Part shown: positions 1 through 8,958 of the stretch, piece after piece | How positions within the stretch are numbered: the first letter of the stretch is position 1 | Layout: every line of letters starts with the position of its first letter | Source: Cyanobacterium stanieri PCC 7202 | GTDB taxonomy: Bacteria; Cyanobacteriota; Cyanobacteriia; Cyanobacteriales; Cyanobacteriaceae | Assembly (NCBI GenBank): GCA_000317655.1 | Contig: CP003940.1 | Span: 2,675,547 to 2,739,546 of the forward strand | DNA: 64,000 bases | Reading direction: 5' to 3' | Program-made: the position numbers and the translations under genes | The notes under the pieces: generated by a model | What the model was told of the DNA's origin: nothing | The model's database searches: none | The model's input: the letters and a program-made list of their open reading frames with translations, nothing else

Positions 1-666
1 GCTGGTACACCTGTATTTATTACTGCCATGGGTGCAGTGGCTTCGGCGTTGGAAGTAGTACCCTTAACCTTGATTGGTTTTGAGGTGTTAAAATCCATGC
101 GGTTATCCCAAGAAGCCCAAGGATTTTATCGTTTACCCCTCAAGTTCTTTATTGCCACCTGTTTTTGGAATTTAATTGGGGCTGGGGTATTCGGATTTTT
201 GATTAATCCTCCCATTGTGCTTTATTATTCCCAAGGTTTAAATACTACCCCTATTCATGCCCACTCCGCTTTGTATGGTGTTTACGGCTCCTTGGCGATC
301 GCCCTTATGCTGTTTGCCCTACGAGAAATTACCCCCGATGAAGCATGGAGCGAAAAAGGCTTTAACTTCTCTTTTTGGTGGCTAAATATCGGCTTAGTGA
401 TGATGATGATTTTCGGGCTAATACCCAACGGATTTTATCAGTTAGTGCAATCGGTTAACCATGGTACATGGTACGCCAGAAGTGCCGAAGTCATTAGCTC
501 AGGCTGGATGCGATGGACAGTGTGGCTAAGGATACCGGGAGATATTGTTTTCGCCATTGGTGCGGTGGTGTTAGTTATTTCCGTAATTAAAGCCATTTAT
601 GGCATTTTCCAACAACCTACCCAAGCCCAACCCGATGACATTCCCGTCATTACCTCCAAACTATAA
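1..666 (+). CDS. norB: nitric oxide reductase large subunit (qNor-type), 3' part only
   Basis: This is the C-terminal part of a heme-copper-oxidase-fold membrane protein; the gene begins before the window, and the open frame runs from base 1 (an internal ATG lies at 28). NorB reduces NO to N2O in the cytoplasmic membrane, and cyanobacterial forms take electrons from quinol. The sequence shows several hydrophobic helices, a segment reading FGFLINPPIVLYYSQGLNT, and HAHSALYGVYG, which carries histidines of the heme/metal-ligand type expected in the family. The tail after the last helix is short and polar. The family call rests on the conserved helices; the quinol type is inferred because cyanobacteria normally have single-subunit qNor. 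Confidence 0.85.
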   Translation, partial: AGTPVFITAMGAVASALEVVPLTLIGFEVLKSMRLSQEAQGFYRLPLKFFIATCFWNLIGAGVFGFLINPPIVLYYSQGLNTTPIHAHSALYGVYGSLAIALMLFALREITPDEAWSEKGFNFSFWWLNIGLVMMMIFGLIPNGFYQLVQSVNHGTWYARSAEVISSGWMRWTVWLRIPGDIVFAIGAVVLVISVIKAIYGIFQQPTQAQPDDIPVITSKL

Positions 667-713
667 CAGTCGATCCAGAACTCAACTTATCTTAATGTTA
701 GCCAGATCAAATA

Positions 714-728
714 ATGCAATTATTGCAT
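714..728. promoter_or_regulatory. perfect 7-bp inverted repeat before the MFS gene
   Basis: ATGCAAT-T-ATTGCAT is a 15-bp palindrome in the 116-bp spacer between norB and the MFS transporter gene. AT-rich -10-like sequence (CATAAT) follows it directly. A dimeric regulator could bind here; no specific regulator can be named from the sequence. Confidence 0.35.
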
Positions 729-782
729 AATATTCATAATAAGAGGGTAAAATATAGAAGATTTCCATAACCAAAAAAGAGG

Positions 783-2018
783 ATGAGTCAAAAAGACACA
801 CATATCGAAGAAGCCGATCGCACCCTAAGACTAAAAAAACATCAACAACTATTCAACCTTCTTTCCATTGCCGCAGGACTAATCTTTTTACAGGGGTTTA
901 TGATTGCCCCCCTCATCCCCAGACTATCAGAAGTATTTAACGTTCCAGTCCAAGAAATCGGCTTTATCGTTCCTGCCTATATGCTCTCCTATGCCCTCAT
1001 GGCACTATTTTATGGGCTATTATCAGATCGTTTTGGTCGTTGGTCAATTATTCGTCTCTCCCTGATTATTTTCGTAGTTTGTACCGCCCTCACCGCCACC
1101 TCCCAAAACGCAGGACAGATGGCAACATGGCGTTTATTAACAGGCATCGGAGCCAGTGGTGTAATACCCCTTACCTTTGCCCTCATCGGTGATTTATTCC
1201 CCTTTGATCAACGGGGAGTAAAACTAGGCTTAGTATTTGCCGCCATGGAAGGAGGTATGGCAGCAGGTTCGGCAGGGGGAGCTATTCTCGAACCCTACAT
1301 CGGATGGCGTTGGCTTTTCCTCGGCACAGCTATCATGGCCGCCATAGTCCTTGTATTGTTAAATCCCTACGGGGCATTGTTTGATACCGCCAAAGCCGAA
1401 AAACTGCCCTCTATTCGCCAAATATTTAGGGGTTATAGCAAAGTTTTAGTAACTTTTCGGGGCAAAAGAACCTATAGTTATGTACTCTGGAATGGTGTTT
1501 ATCACTCAGGGGTTTACACATGGCTAGGGTTATATTTATCCCAACGTTACGACATGGGAGCGTTAAATATCGGTTTAACTATCCTCGGTTATGGTATTCC
1601 CGGATTATTACTAAGTCCAGCCATTGGTAAAGCCGTAGATAAGTGGGGGAGAAGGTGGTTAATTCCCGCAGGATTAATCATGGCTGGGTTATCTGGATTA
1701 TTTATGATCTTAAACATTCCCCCCTATATGACCACCATTTCTGTTTTAATTTTATCCCTCGGTTATGATCTCACTCAGCCCCTTTTCGTTGGTATCGTCA
1801 CGGATTTGGGAGATGATGATAAATTGGGTCAAACCATGGGTTTAAAAGTATTTCTCTTATTTACAGGGTTTGGAGTTGGTAGTTTGATTTTTGGGGAATT
1901 ACTCAATTTTGGCTTCGGTGTGAGTCTGGCTGTTTTTGGTTTCATTCAGCTAATTTCGGGATTAATTGCCATCCCCCTATTTTGGCGAGAAGTTCCTTGG
2001 AGTCAGTCTTCATCGTGA
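783..2018 (+). CDS. MFS transporter, drug/efflux type
   Basis: 411 aa, about the usual MFS length. A polar N-terminus of about 20 residues precedes roughly 12 hydrophobic segments. The loop between helices 2 and 3 (about residues 78-92, GLLSDRFGRWSIIRL) is a good MFS motif A. A glycine-rich segment near residues 155-170 (MEGGMAAGSAGGAIL) resembles the antiporter motif C position. The substrate cannot be told. An AAGAGG run touches the ATG directly, which is closer than a normal Shine-Dalgarno site, so the start is chosen by frame and length. It follows norB on the same strand with 116 bp between, so it may have its own promoter. Confidence 0.8.
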   Translation: MSQKDTHIEEADRTLRLKKHQQLFNLLSIAAGLIFLQGFMIAPLIPRLSEVFNVPVQEIGFIVPAYMLSYALMALFYGLLSDRFGRWSIIRLSLIIFVVCTALTATSQNAGQMATWRLLTGIGASGVIPLTFALIGDLFPFDQRGVKLGLVFAAMEGGMAAGSAGGAILEPYIGWRWLFLGTAIMAAIVLVLLNPYGALFDTAKAEKLPSIRQIFRGYSKVLVTFRGKRTYSYVLWNGVYHSGVYTWLGLYLSQRYDMGALNIGLTILGYGIPGLLLSPAIGKAVDKWGRRWLIPAGLIMAGLSGLFMILNIPPYMTTISVLILSLGYDLTQPLFVGIVTDLGDDDKLGQTMGLKVFLLFTGFGVGSLIFGELLNFGFGVSLAVFGFIQLISGLIAIPLFWREVPWSQSSS

Positions 2019-2083
2019 TTTTTTTGTTGTTTCATGTCGGTGTTGGCAAAAAAGTGTTTTACCTTAAAAATGTCGCTTGAATG

Positions 2084-2170
2084 CCCCCGTTAAAATTCAC
2101 AACAAAAATAAAACCCACAGAATTTAACGGGGGACGGGGCGTTGCTATCGGGGCGAATTCACTTCGCCCC
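2084..2170 (+). repeat. left-end structures of IS605-family element 1
   Basis: Two hairpins can be seen. CCCCCGTTAAAATTC (2084-2098) pairs with GAATTTAACGGGGG (2120-2133), with one unpaired A. GGGGCGAA (2150-2157) pairs with TTCGCCCC (2163-2170) over a 5-nt loop. The box starting CCCACAGAA at 2114 and ending AACGGGGG at 2133 recurs in elements 2 (16520-16539, minus strand) and 3 (43896-43915). Subterminal hairpins are what the Y1 transposase TnpA recognises in this family. Confidence 0.65.
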
Positions 2171-2278
2171 ACAGCCCCTCATGAAAAGCGACCAGCAAAA
2201 AAACATTCGTAGGATTGCACACAAGATAAAATCTTTGTGTTAAAATAAATCTTATGGCAATGTAAACACCATAAAGTT

Positions 2279-3475
2279 GTGCTAGTTATCGAAGCTAAAT
2301 TATACGGAAACCAACCTCAAGACCAAAAATTAGATGAGATGATTCGCACTGCTAGTTTCGTGCGTAATTCTTGTATTCGCTATTGGATGGACCATAAGGG
2401 GGTTGGGCAGTATGATTTATCTCGCCTTTGTAAAGAATTAGCTAGTGAGTTTGAATGGGCAAAGAAACTCAATTCTATGGCTCGTCAAGCTAGTGCAGAA
2501 AGGGCTTGGGCTTCTATTAAACGGTTTTATGACAACTGTAAAAATCCATCTCTTAAGAAAAAAGGTTATCCTAAATTTAAGAAAGGTCGTTCTGTGGAGT
2601 ACAAAACGACTGGATGGCAACTTTCTAAAGATGGAACTGCTATTAATTTTCGGGATGGATTTAAAGCAGGGTGGTTTAAAATGCGAGGTGGTTTTGACCT
2701 CAATTTCTACCAACTTAATCAAATTAAACGAGTTAGAGTTATTCGTCGTGCTGATGGATACTATTGTCAATTTTGTATTGACCAAGAAAGACAAGAGGAT
2801 ATTAAACCTAGTGGGAATGCTATCGGTTTAGATGTCGGTTTAAGTAGCTTTTATACAGATTCAAACGGTGTTAAAGTTAATAATCCAAGACATTTAAGAA
2901 AGTCTGAAAAGCAATTAAAAAGATTGCAAAGAAAAGTTAGCAAAAAGAAAAAAGGTAGTAATTCTCGTAAAAAAGCGATTAAGAAGTTAGGTAGAAAACA
3001 CTTAAAAGTATCAAGGCAACGTAAAGACTGGCTTGTCAAATTAGCTCGGTGCGTGGTGTCATCTAACGATGTCGTAGCTTATGAGAAATTAACTGTTAAA
3101 AATATGGTCAAAAACCATTGTTTAGCTAAGAGTATAAATGATGCTTCTTGGAGAACTTTCTTTGATTGGTTAGAATACTATGGTAAAGTGATGGGCAAAG
3201 TTGTCTATGGTGTAAATCCACAATATACGAGTCAAGAATGTCCTCATTGTAAAGCCATAGTTAAGAAAACTCTATCTCAAAGAACCCATGTTTGCGAATG
3301 TGGTTGTGTAATGGATAGAGACGAAGCGGGGGCAATTAATATCTTAGCTAAAGCATTGAGAGAATTAAGTAGGGGTGGGCAATCCCAAACTTCCAGTCTG
3401 GAACTGGTAAACGCTAATGGACACATTAACCTCTGTCAACTGAGTGAAAACTTGATTGATAAGTTGGGTGGTTGA
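2279..3475 (+). CDS. tnpB: TnpB RNA-guided endonuclease (IS605 OrfB), element 1
   Basis: 398 aa from a GTG start. It has an N-terminal OrfB helical domain (YWMDHKG...SMARQASAERAW), a basic middle, a RuvC-like core and a zinc ribbon. The three acidic RuvC positions look intact: D in IGLDVGLSS (about residue 185), E in VAYEKLTVKNM (about 268) and D in MDRDEAGAIN (about 345). The zinc ribbon has CPHC at about 322 and CECGC at about 338. TnpB cuts DNA next to a short target motif, guided by an RNA made from the element's right end. A C-terminal tail of about 40 residues follows the RuvC D. No truncation or frameshift is seen, so it could be active. Confidence 0.9.
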   Translation: MLVIEAKLYGNQPQDQKLDEMIRTASFVRNSCIRYWMDHKGVGQYDLSRLCKELASEFEWAKKLNSMARQASAERAWASIKRFYDNCKNPSLKKKGYPKFKKGRSVEYKTTGWQLSKDGTAINFRDGFKAGWFKMRGGFDLNFYQLNQIKRVRVIRRADGYYCQFCIDQERQEDIKPSGNAIGLDVGLSSFYTDSNGVKVNNPRHLRKSEKQLKRLQRKVSKKKKGSNSRKKAIKKLGRKHLKVSRQRKDWLVKLARCVVSSNDVVAYEKLTVKNMVKNHCLAKSINDASWRTFFDWLEYYGKVMGKVVYGVNPQYTSQECPHCKAIVKKTLSQRTHVCECGCVMDRDEAGAINILAKALRELSRGGQSQTSSLELVNANGHINLCQLSENLIDKLGG

Positions 3476-3484
3476 AGTTAGAAT

Positions 3485-3525
3485 CCCTCACCATAATCTT
3501 TGATTTGGTGACGGGAGAATGTCAA
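3485..3525 (+). ncRNA. right-end hairpin / omegaRNA 3' scaffold of element 1
   Basis: CCC-TCACC (3485-3492) pairs with GGTGA-c-GGG (3507-3515). An inner AATC/GATT pairing closes over a TTT loop. TGTCAA follows, ending at 3525. The structure matches element 3 with three compensatory pair changes. In TnpB systems this segment forms the guide RNA scaffold, so the guide would be the flanking sequence starting ATTGTAACATTCCC. The RNA itself is inferred. Confidence 0.6.
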
Positions 3526-3883
3526 ATTGTAACATTCCCATGGATAAGGATAAAAATCCTCTTCTAATATGTACATTGCTACCGTAGACAACCAAAGAAA
3601 ACTATCTTAAATAAATATAAAATTTTAAAATCAAGTTTTCACCATATCTATTAAAAAAAAAATCTCAATCTTTTGCTAGTAAATATATTTTTCCTTTTTT
3701 TAATATATTTAATTTTATATAAATAAAAGCTATTTTTTCATATTAAAAAAATAATTTTATACTTAAAAAGTAAATATTTTTGTACTAGATTGCTAAAGAA
3801 AAAAAAAGATGTATAATATAATGCCCAGCCATCAAAAGTACTAGGGGCGTACTATTAATGCACATTAACTAATTTATATACCC
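3526..3883. other. AT-rich spacer with a short palindrome
   Basis: Very AT-rich and without a convincing gene. AGTAC (3837-3841) and GTACT (3849-3853) form an inverted repeat around TAGGGGC, just upstream of the next gene, and could be an operator. A run matching -10 sequences (TATAAT) lies near 3812-3820. Confidence 0.4.
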
Positions 3884-4438
3884 ATGAATGAGATCACCGA
3901 TATAAATGCGATCGCCACTAGCTCTAGTAAAAAATCTAATTATAATCATCAAAAAGAATCGGCGATCGCCCTGCTTTATAGTTGTGGAGAAGAAGATATA
4001 AACGAACTATTTTGGGAAAAAATATCAGAGCCATATCGCTCAATTTTAGAAGATTGTTATCTGGTAGCAGAAGATGGAAAGTTTACAAAATTAAGTCAGA
4101 TTACTAATAACATTAAATACGATAAATTAAACTATATAAAACTAGGAGTACAACTCTACCAAGTAAAATATTACCGACTATATCAAGGAGTATATACTTC
4201 CTTCAAACAATACTGTGAGCAAGAGATTCACTATCCCCTCTGGCGTGCAAACAAAATAATAAAAGCCTCCAATGTAGCCATAAAACTAATCAAATATGGA
4301 TTTAGAATTATTCCCCAAAATGAAGCCCAAGCCCGTCCCCTTGTCAAATTATCAGAACAAGAATTATACGAAAAATGGCAAGAAGTTTTAGACACCTACC
4401 CCTTCCATAGTATTACAGCAAAAAAATTAAAAAATTAA
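3884..4438 (+). CDS. plasmid-type DNA-binding-like protein, N-terminal part (0 frame)
   Basis: 184 aa. Not assigned to a named family with certainty. The segment around residues 125-165 (WRANKIIKASNVAIKLIK, then PQNEAQARPLVKLSEQELYEKWQEV) resembles ParB- or DUF3102-like proteins of plasmids and phages, where an ARPL motif is common. The frame stops at 4436-4438, right after an A7 and an A6 run. The coding sequence continues in the -1 frame to 4821, so this is probably one protein made by frameshifting or broken by an indel. Its position next to an IS605-family element fits an acquired segment. Confidence 0.55.
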   Translation: MNEITDINAIATSSSKKSNYNHQKESAIALLYSCGEEDINELFWEKISEPYRSILEDCYLVAEDGKFTKLSQITNNIKYDKLNYIKLGVQLYQVKYYRLYQGVYTSFKQYCEQEIHYPLWRANKIIKASNVAIKLIKYGFRIIPQNEAQARPLVKLSEQELYEKWQEVLDTYPFHSITAKKLKN

Positions 4439-4821
4439 TTTATGGAGAAAAACATCCCGAAAAAGGAACCCTAAAACTGCCCCTAACAGTTTTAGAAGAT
4501 ATTGAAAATAAAGCCCTAGAAAATGGTATTTCTGTAGGAGAATTATTAACCAAAGTATTTAGGGGAGAATTAATCATTCATCAAGATGGACAATTGGAAT
4601 ATTCATCAGCAAAAGAAGAAGAAACCATAGAAAAAATCCCCCTCCAAAGTATTGAAAAATGGCAGGAAGATTTGCAAAATATCTCCCTACAAGAAGATAA
4701 TAAAATAGATGACTTTGCCGAAGAATTAGCAGAAAAAATAAAAAATACTGTAGTAGATTTTAAATCAGTCATTAAAAAGTGTTTTATAAACTCTTTCTTT
4801 GCCAAAGCCGTAAATAATTGA
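4411..4821 (+). CDS. C-terminal part of the split DNA-binding-like protein (-1 frame)
   Basis: Open from a stop at 4408-4410 with no early ATG. The reading KKIKKLIYGEKHPEKGTL continues the upstream protein smoothly if the ribosome slips by -1 in the A7 run at 4420-4426. It then shows LPLTVLEDIENKALENGI, which looks like a strand-helix start of a ribbon-helix-helix-like segment (seen by eye only), followed by an acidic helical tail. The first ATG in this frame is at 4594, which would give only 75 aa, so an independent gene is less likely. The A-AAA-AAA heptamer is in the correct phase for classical -1 slippage, but a simple loss of function by indel explains the data equally well. Confidence 0.45.
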   Translation, partial: YYSKKIKKLIYGEKHPEKGTLKLPLTVLEDIENKALENGISVGELLTKVFRGELIIHQDGQLEYSSAKEEETIEKIPLQSIEKWQEDLQNISLQEDNKIDDFAEELAEKIKNTVVDFKSVIKKCFINSFFAKAVNN

Positions 4822-4903
4822 CAAACTTAATGGAGTAAATATAACCCCATCTAAAAAGGTTATATCTACCCCATGGATCGATAATCAAATTAATAACTAA
4901 TAT

Positions 4904-4926
4904 CCCCTCTCATCGGGGTTTTTTCT
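4904..4926 (+). terminator. Rho-independent terminator after the split gene
   Basis: CCCC (4904-4907) pairs with GGGG (4915-4918) over a 7-nt loop, then a run of six T. The stem is short but the T-run is good. It overlaps the 3' end of the convergent Fe-S carrier gene. Confidence 0.5.
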
Positions 4927-5281
4927 AGGTAGAAAAAGACTTGCCACAACCGCAGGTTTGATTGGCATTGGGGTTGGTAAACTGGAAACCCCCACCAATC
5001 ATTGCATCGCTATAATCTAACATTAACCCATAAAGATATAACAGGCTTTTGCGATCGCACACTATTTTAAAACCATCATAATCAAACACATCATCCTGTT
5101 CAGTAACATTATTAATATTTTCAAAATCCATCATATAAGACATCCCAGAACAACCGCCCTGTCTGACTCCTACCCGCAAACAAAGATCCTCATTCCCCTG
5201 TTGTGATTTGAGTTGTAAAACGTGATGGAGAGCCTTTTCACTCAACTGAATACCCTGATTAGAAATAGTTGCTTCTGCCAT
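4925..5281 (-). CDS. A-type iron-sulfur cluster carrier (HesB/IscA/SufA family)
   Basis: 118 aa, the usual size. A-type carriers bind and pass on Fe-S clusters to apoproteins in the cytoplasm. The three conserved cysteines are visible: C in GGCSGMSY (about residue 44) and the C-terminal CGCG (about 111-114). The fold signature [12 protein letters not shown] is typical. In cyanobacteria one copy of this family serves general Fe-S maturation, and SufA or IscA naming is uncertain here. It stands alone, divergent from the ComFB gene. Confidence 0.9.
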   Translation of the reverse strand: MAEATISNQGIQLSEKALHHVLQLKSQQGNEDLCLRVGVRQGGCSGMSYMMDFENINNVTEQDDVFDYDGFKIVCDRKSLLYLYGLMLDYSDAMIGGGFQFTNPNANQTCGCGKSFST

Positions 5282-5423
5282 AATCTCTTGATAATTTAAG
5301 TGCTTGTAATAATTCCTATTCTACATCAAGATAAAATTAAGTAATGCTTTAAAATAGTGTCGTAAAGACAATAACTGAGTAAACTAGAGTATAGTATTTG
5401 CCTTCAAAAAAAGAAAAACCTCG

Positions 5424-5960
5424 ATGAATATTAATAAAATTGTTGAACAAGCCCTTCAAAGTGGTTATTTGACACCTACCATGGAAGCAGAAGTAGGTAG
5501 ATTATGTGAAACCTCCGCCGAACTTTCTAACGAAGAATATTTAGCCCTAGACAAACTCATGGGAGCACTATTAACAGGGGAAGTGGTAGCAATGCCAAGG
5601 AAACAATTTATTAACGTTATGGAAGAATTAGTCGTGAGCGAAGTAATTGCCCGAGTCGCAGAGATAGAAACCACCAGCAATCGCCTTTTAGATGTGGGTG
5701 ACATCGCCGCCTATGCCCTCAATCGTCTTCCTCCCCTTTACGCCACCACCGAAGAAGGAGCAAGTTTTCAAAGAGAAAGAGCCAAAGAAGAATTAAGCGA
5801 TATTATTAATAGTCAGGTAGAACAAGCAATTTCCTTGTATTTAGAACGTCCTAGCTTCCACCCCGAAAGACAAGCCCTTAACAAAGGTTCTCAATCCCAT
5901 AGCGTTTTTGAACAAGTTACCAAATTATTGCAATCCCAAGCCCCTAACTACGAATCATAA
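5424..5960 (+). CDS. comFB: ComFB family protein (late competence development; c-di-nucleotide receptor family)
   Basis: 178 aa. The ComFB core lies at about residues 60-130: NVMEELVVSEVIARV, then DVGDIAAYALNRLPPLYATTEEGA. The ALNRLPP.Y.....G segment is the hallmark of the family. The cysteines found in some ComFB proteins before this segment are absent. Cyanobacterial ComFB has been reported as a receptor for cyclic dinucleotides that affects natural competence and motility; that role is known of the family and not visible here. The N-terminal 55 residues are helical and specific to cyanobacteria. Confidence 0.75.
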   Translation: MNINKIVEQALQSGYLTPTMEAEVGRLCETSAELSNEEYLALDKLMGALLTGEVVAMPRKQFINVMEELVVSEVIARVAEIETTSNRLLDVGDIAAYALNRLPPLYATTEEGASFQRERAKEELSDIINSQVEQAISLYLERPSFHPERQALNKGSQSHSVFEQVTKLLQSQAPNYES

Positions 5961-5997
5961 TTGTCATAATTGAAATATCATTTATTATCCATTGTTA

Positions 5998-8334
5998 ATG
6001 ATAACCGTTCCTCAAACCAAAACCAGCGAAGAAAAAGCGAAATCCTTGGATACCCTTACCCTTGATGTGCAAGGGATGAAATGCGCTGGTTGTGTCAAAG
6101 CTGTTGAAAGACAAATTAACCAATATCCGGGGGTGATTTCCTCCACGGTTAATTTAATAACCGCCGTTGCCCTAGTGGAGTATAAAACAGGAAAAGTAAA
6201 ACCCGAAAACTTGGCACAAAAACTGACTTTAGGAGGTTTTCCCAGTGAAGTTAGAACATTGGCACAGGAACAAGATTGGCAAAAGATAAAAGAAACACAA
6301 CAACAAGCAGAAGAAAAACTGCAGATATATCAATTAGCTAGTGCAGTTATTCTCTTAATTTTTTCCACCATAGGGCATTTACACCATCTCGGTATTCACT
6401 ATCTACACCCCCTGACTAATATTTGGTTTCATTGGGCTTTAGCTACCCTTGCCCTACTCATTCCCGGCAGAGAAATTTTGTTAAATGGTTGGCAGGGATT
6501 ATGGCATCGTCAACCGAACATGAATAGTTTGATTGGCATTGGTACTGTGTCAGCATACCTTGCTAGTTGTGTGGCTTTAGTATTTCCCAATTTGGGTTGG
6601 GAGTGTTTTTTTGATGAACCCGTAATGTTATTGGGATTTATTTTTCTGGGGAGGGTATTGGAAAGTAGAGCCAGAAATAAAGCCTCCGAAGCCCTGTCTG
6701 GGTTGCTTAGTTTACGTCCCCCATGGGCTAGAATTATCGGTAAAGAAAGAGAAAATCAGGATGATGGTTTAAAAATACCCTCAAATCAAGTTAAACCCCA
6801 AGAGTGGGTAAGGGTATTGGAAGGGGAAAAATTCCCCGTGGATGGCAAAATTATTCGGGGTGAAACCTCTGTGGATGAGTCTATGTTGACGGGGGAATCG
6901 ATTCCTGTGTTTAAATCTGAGGGGGATTTGGTATCGGCAGGGACGATTAATGTGGGGGGAGTGGTGGTGGTGGAAACCACCCAATCAGGATTAAAAACTG
7001 TGTTGAGTCAGATTATTTCCATGGTGGAAGAAGCTCAAACCAGAAAAGCCCCCGTACAAAAGTTGGCGGATACGGTATCAGGTTATTTTGCCTATGGTAT
7101 TATGACGATCGCCCTTATAACCTTTATTTTTTGGTATAGTTGGGGAACAAGGGTATGGTCGAATATTCTCTGGGAATTAGACTCCTCGGCTCTAATTCTT
7201 AGTCTCAAACTAGCCATTGATGTGTTGGTAATAGCCTGTCCTTGCGCCCTCGGTTTGGCGACTCCTACGGCGATTTTAGTCGGTACGGGGGTAGGTGCCG
7301 GGCAAGGGTTACTCATCAAGGGGGGAGATGTACTCGAACAGGCTCAAAACCTTGATATGATTGTTTTTGACAAAACAGGTACCCTCACTGAAGGTAATTT
7401 ACAATTAACAGAAATTGTTAATTTTAATCAGGACGATTTTTCCGACTCTCAACTGTTACAAATTGCCGCTAGTTTAGAAATTAACTCCAATCATCCCCTC
7501 GCTCAAGCCCTGTTAAGGACTGCCAAGTCTCAACAGTTAGAATTTTTGAGTACAGAAAATATTTGTAATTATCCTAGTAGGGGAATTAGGGGAGATGTGG
7601 ATGGTAACAAAAATTATTATTGTGGCAGTGAGTCTTGGTTGGAGGAAAAGGGTATCGTTTTGGATACTAAAATAAAAGAACATTCTACTCAGTTACAAAC
7701 ACAGGGTAACACTGTTATTTACCTTGTCCAAGATGACCAACCCCTCGCTCTCTTTGCGTTTGCTGATAAGTTACGCCCCCAGGCCCAAACAACTATTAAC
7801 CGTCTTCAAGAAATGGGTTTGAATGTTGTCTTGTTGAGTGGTGATCAAGAAAATGTCGTCAGGGCGATCGCCTCTAAGCTAAGTATAAATACTTATTATG
7901 GTGGTGTATTACCCCAAGAAAAAGGAGAGTTAATTAGACAACTCAAACAAGAATATCCTGAGCAAGTCATTGCCATGGTGGGAGATGGGGTAAATGATGC
8001 CCCCGCCATGGGTGAGGCAGACTTTGCCATCGCCATGCCCCAAGGTTCGGAAATAGCCGTCAAAACAGCCTCTGTGGTACTCACCAGAAACAAACTCAGC
8101 GATATTATTACCGCCATCAAACTAAGTCGACAAACCCTGAACAAAATCAAGCAAAATCTCTTTTGGGCATTAAGTTATAATCTGATTACCATACCCATAG
8201 CCGCAGGTATTTTATTACCCCAATATCATATACTACTCAACCCAGCCACCGCAGGGGGCTTTATGGCCCTAAGCTCTATTATTGTGGTGACAAACTCCCT
8301 ACAACTGAAAAAATGGACAGTTGATGACAAATAG
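5998..8334 (+). CDS. copper-translocating P-type ATPase (P1B-1)
   Basis: About 778 aa from ATG 5998; a TTG two codons upstream is possible but the ATG is preferred. One N-terminal heavy-metal domain (GMKCAGC, about residue 27), then eight hydrophobic segments. Motifs seen: TGES actuator loop, CPC in the metal-transport helix (VIACPCALGLATPTA), DKTGTLTEG phosphorylation site, SNHPLA nucleotide-binding HP motif, and GDGVNDAPA hinge. YN in helix 7 and MALSS in helix 8 mark the Cu(I) subclass. Cyanobacteria have CtaA (plasma membrane) and PacS (thylakoid) to supply plastocyanin; which one this is cannot be settled by eye. Confidence 0.9.
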   Translation: MITVPQTKTSEEKAKSLDTLTLDVQGMKCAGCVKAVERQINQYPGVISSTVNLITAVALVEYKTGKVKPENLAQKLTLGGFPSEVRTLAQEQDWQKIKETQQQAEEKLQIYQLASAVILLIFSTIGHLHHLGIHYLHPLTNIWFHWALATLALLIPGREILLNGWQGLWHRQPNMNSLIGIGTVSAYLASCVALVFPNLGWECFFDEPVMLLGFIFLGRVLESRARNKASEALSGLLSLRPPWARIIGKERENQDDGLKIPSNQVKPQEWVRVLEGEKFPVDGKIIRGETSVDESMLTGESIPVFKSEGDLVSAGTINVGGVVVVETTQSGLKTVLSQIISMVEEAQTRKAPVQKLADTVSGYFAYGIMTIALITFIFWYSWGTRVWSNILWELDSSALILSLKLAIDVLVIACPCALGLATPTAILVGTGVGAGQGLLIKGGDVLEQAQNLDMIVFDKTGTLTEGNLQLTEIVNFNQDDFSDSQLLQIAASLEINSNHPLAQALLRTAKSQQLEFLSTENICNYPSRGIRGDVDGNKNYYCGSESWLEEKGIVLDTKIKEHSTQLQTQGNTVIYLVQDDQPLALFAFADKLRPQAQTTINRLQEMGLNVVLLSGDQENVVRAIASKLSINTYYGGVLPQEKGELIRQLKQEYPEQVIAMVGDGVNDAPAMGEADFAIAMPQGSEIAVKTASVVLTRNKLSDIITAIKLSRQTLNKIKQNLFWALSYNLITIPIAAGILLPQYHILLNPATAGGFMALSSIIVVTNSLQLKKWTVDDK

Positions 8335-8505
8335 AGGATAATATAATTAAGCGTCTTTTAAGTAACATTGAAACTATCTATCCCAAACTAACAGTTTCAT
8401 TCTCATTTTTTGCTCAAAAATAATTTTATTGAACCGTTATAGCAGTTAAATCATCAATGAATATTGATGAATTCTATCAGATAAAAACCATAAAAAAAAC
8501 TCAAG

Positions 8506-8928
8506 ATGACAGTCCAACCCCATACATCACATATATTAGTTGTAGAAGATGATAAAGGTAGAAGAGAACTATTACTCAAAAAAAATAAATACTCCATCGG
8601 CAGAGGAAAAAACTGCGATATTGTAATTCAATCACCCTTTGTATCTCGTCATCATGCCACCATTACTCGCATATTTGATGAGGAAGGTTTTGCCCACTAT
8701 CATATCATTGATGGTGATGGAGAGGAGTTGAGTGCCAATGGCATTATTATTAACGGAAAAAAAGTCAACAATGTTCAGCTAAAGACAGGGGATAAAATAG
8801 TATTTGGCCCCCAAGTTTTTGCTGTTTATCATCAATCTAGTCGGGATGTTTTTCCTACCCTACCCCCAGATGATCCTTTTGATATTACTTTAATCGATCC
8901 TGCCATGATGAGTACGGATTTTGAATAA
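8506..8928 (+). CDS. FHA-domain protein
   Basis: 140 aa, nearly all one forkhead-associated domain that binds phosphothreonine peptides. Key residues are present: GRGKNCDIVI (residues about 32-41), then SRHHATI (about 47-53), with a later NG before the last strands. The C-terminal 30 residues are acidic and proline-containing and may be a flexible tail. No kinase or secretion partner lies beside it. It is the only gene in its transcription unit unless the amidase 74 bp downstream is co-transcribed. Confidence 0.85.
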   Translation: MTVQPHTSHILVVEDDKGRRELLLKKNKYSIGRGKNCDIVIQSPFVSRHHATITRIFDEEGFAHYHIIDGDGEELSANGIIINGKKVNNVQLKTGDKIVFGPQVFAVYHQSSRDVFPTLPPDDPFDITLIDPAMMSTDFE

Positions 8929-8958
8929 TTTTATAGTGATGAAACATAATATTCTTAA

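Larger units (their letters stand above)
2063..3525 (+). mobile_element. IS605-family element 1 (tnpB only, no tnpA)
   Basis: Proposed limits run from CTTAAA at 2063, preceded by TTTTAC, to the TCAA at 3522-3525. Inside are a left-end box at 2114-2133, tnpB, and a right-end hairpin. No tnpA is present, so movement would need a Y1 transposase supplied in trans. The left limit is inferred by matching element 2, which also begins CTTAAA after TTA(C/T). IS608-type elements are known to use TTAC at the left cleavage site and TCAA at the right, which agrees. Confidence 0.7.

Noticed and set aside
2150-2170. Separate terminator GGGGCGAA/TTCGCCCC
   Set aside because: The stem is perfect but lacks a T-run and lies inside the IS605-family left end.
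4594-4821. Independent 75-aa gene
   Set aside because: The frame is open and protein-like far upstream of its ATG, and fits as the continuation of the split gene.
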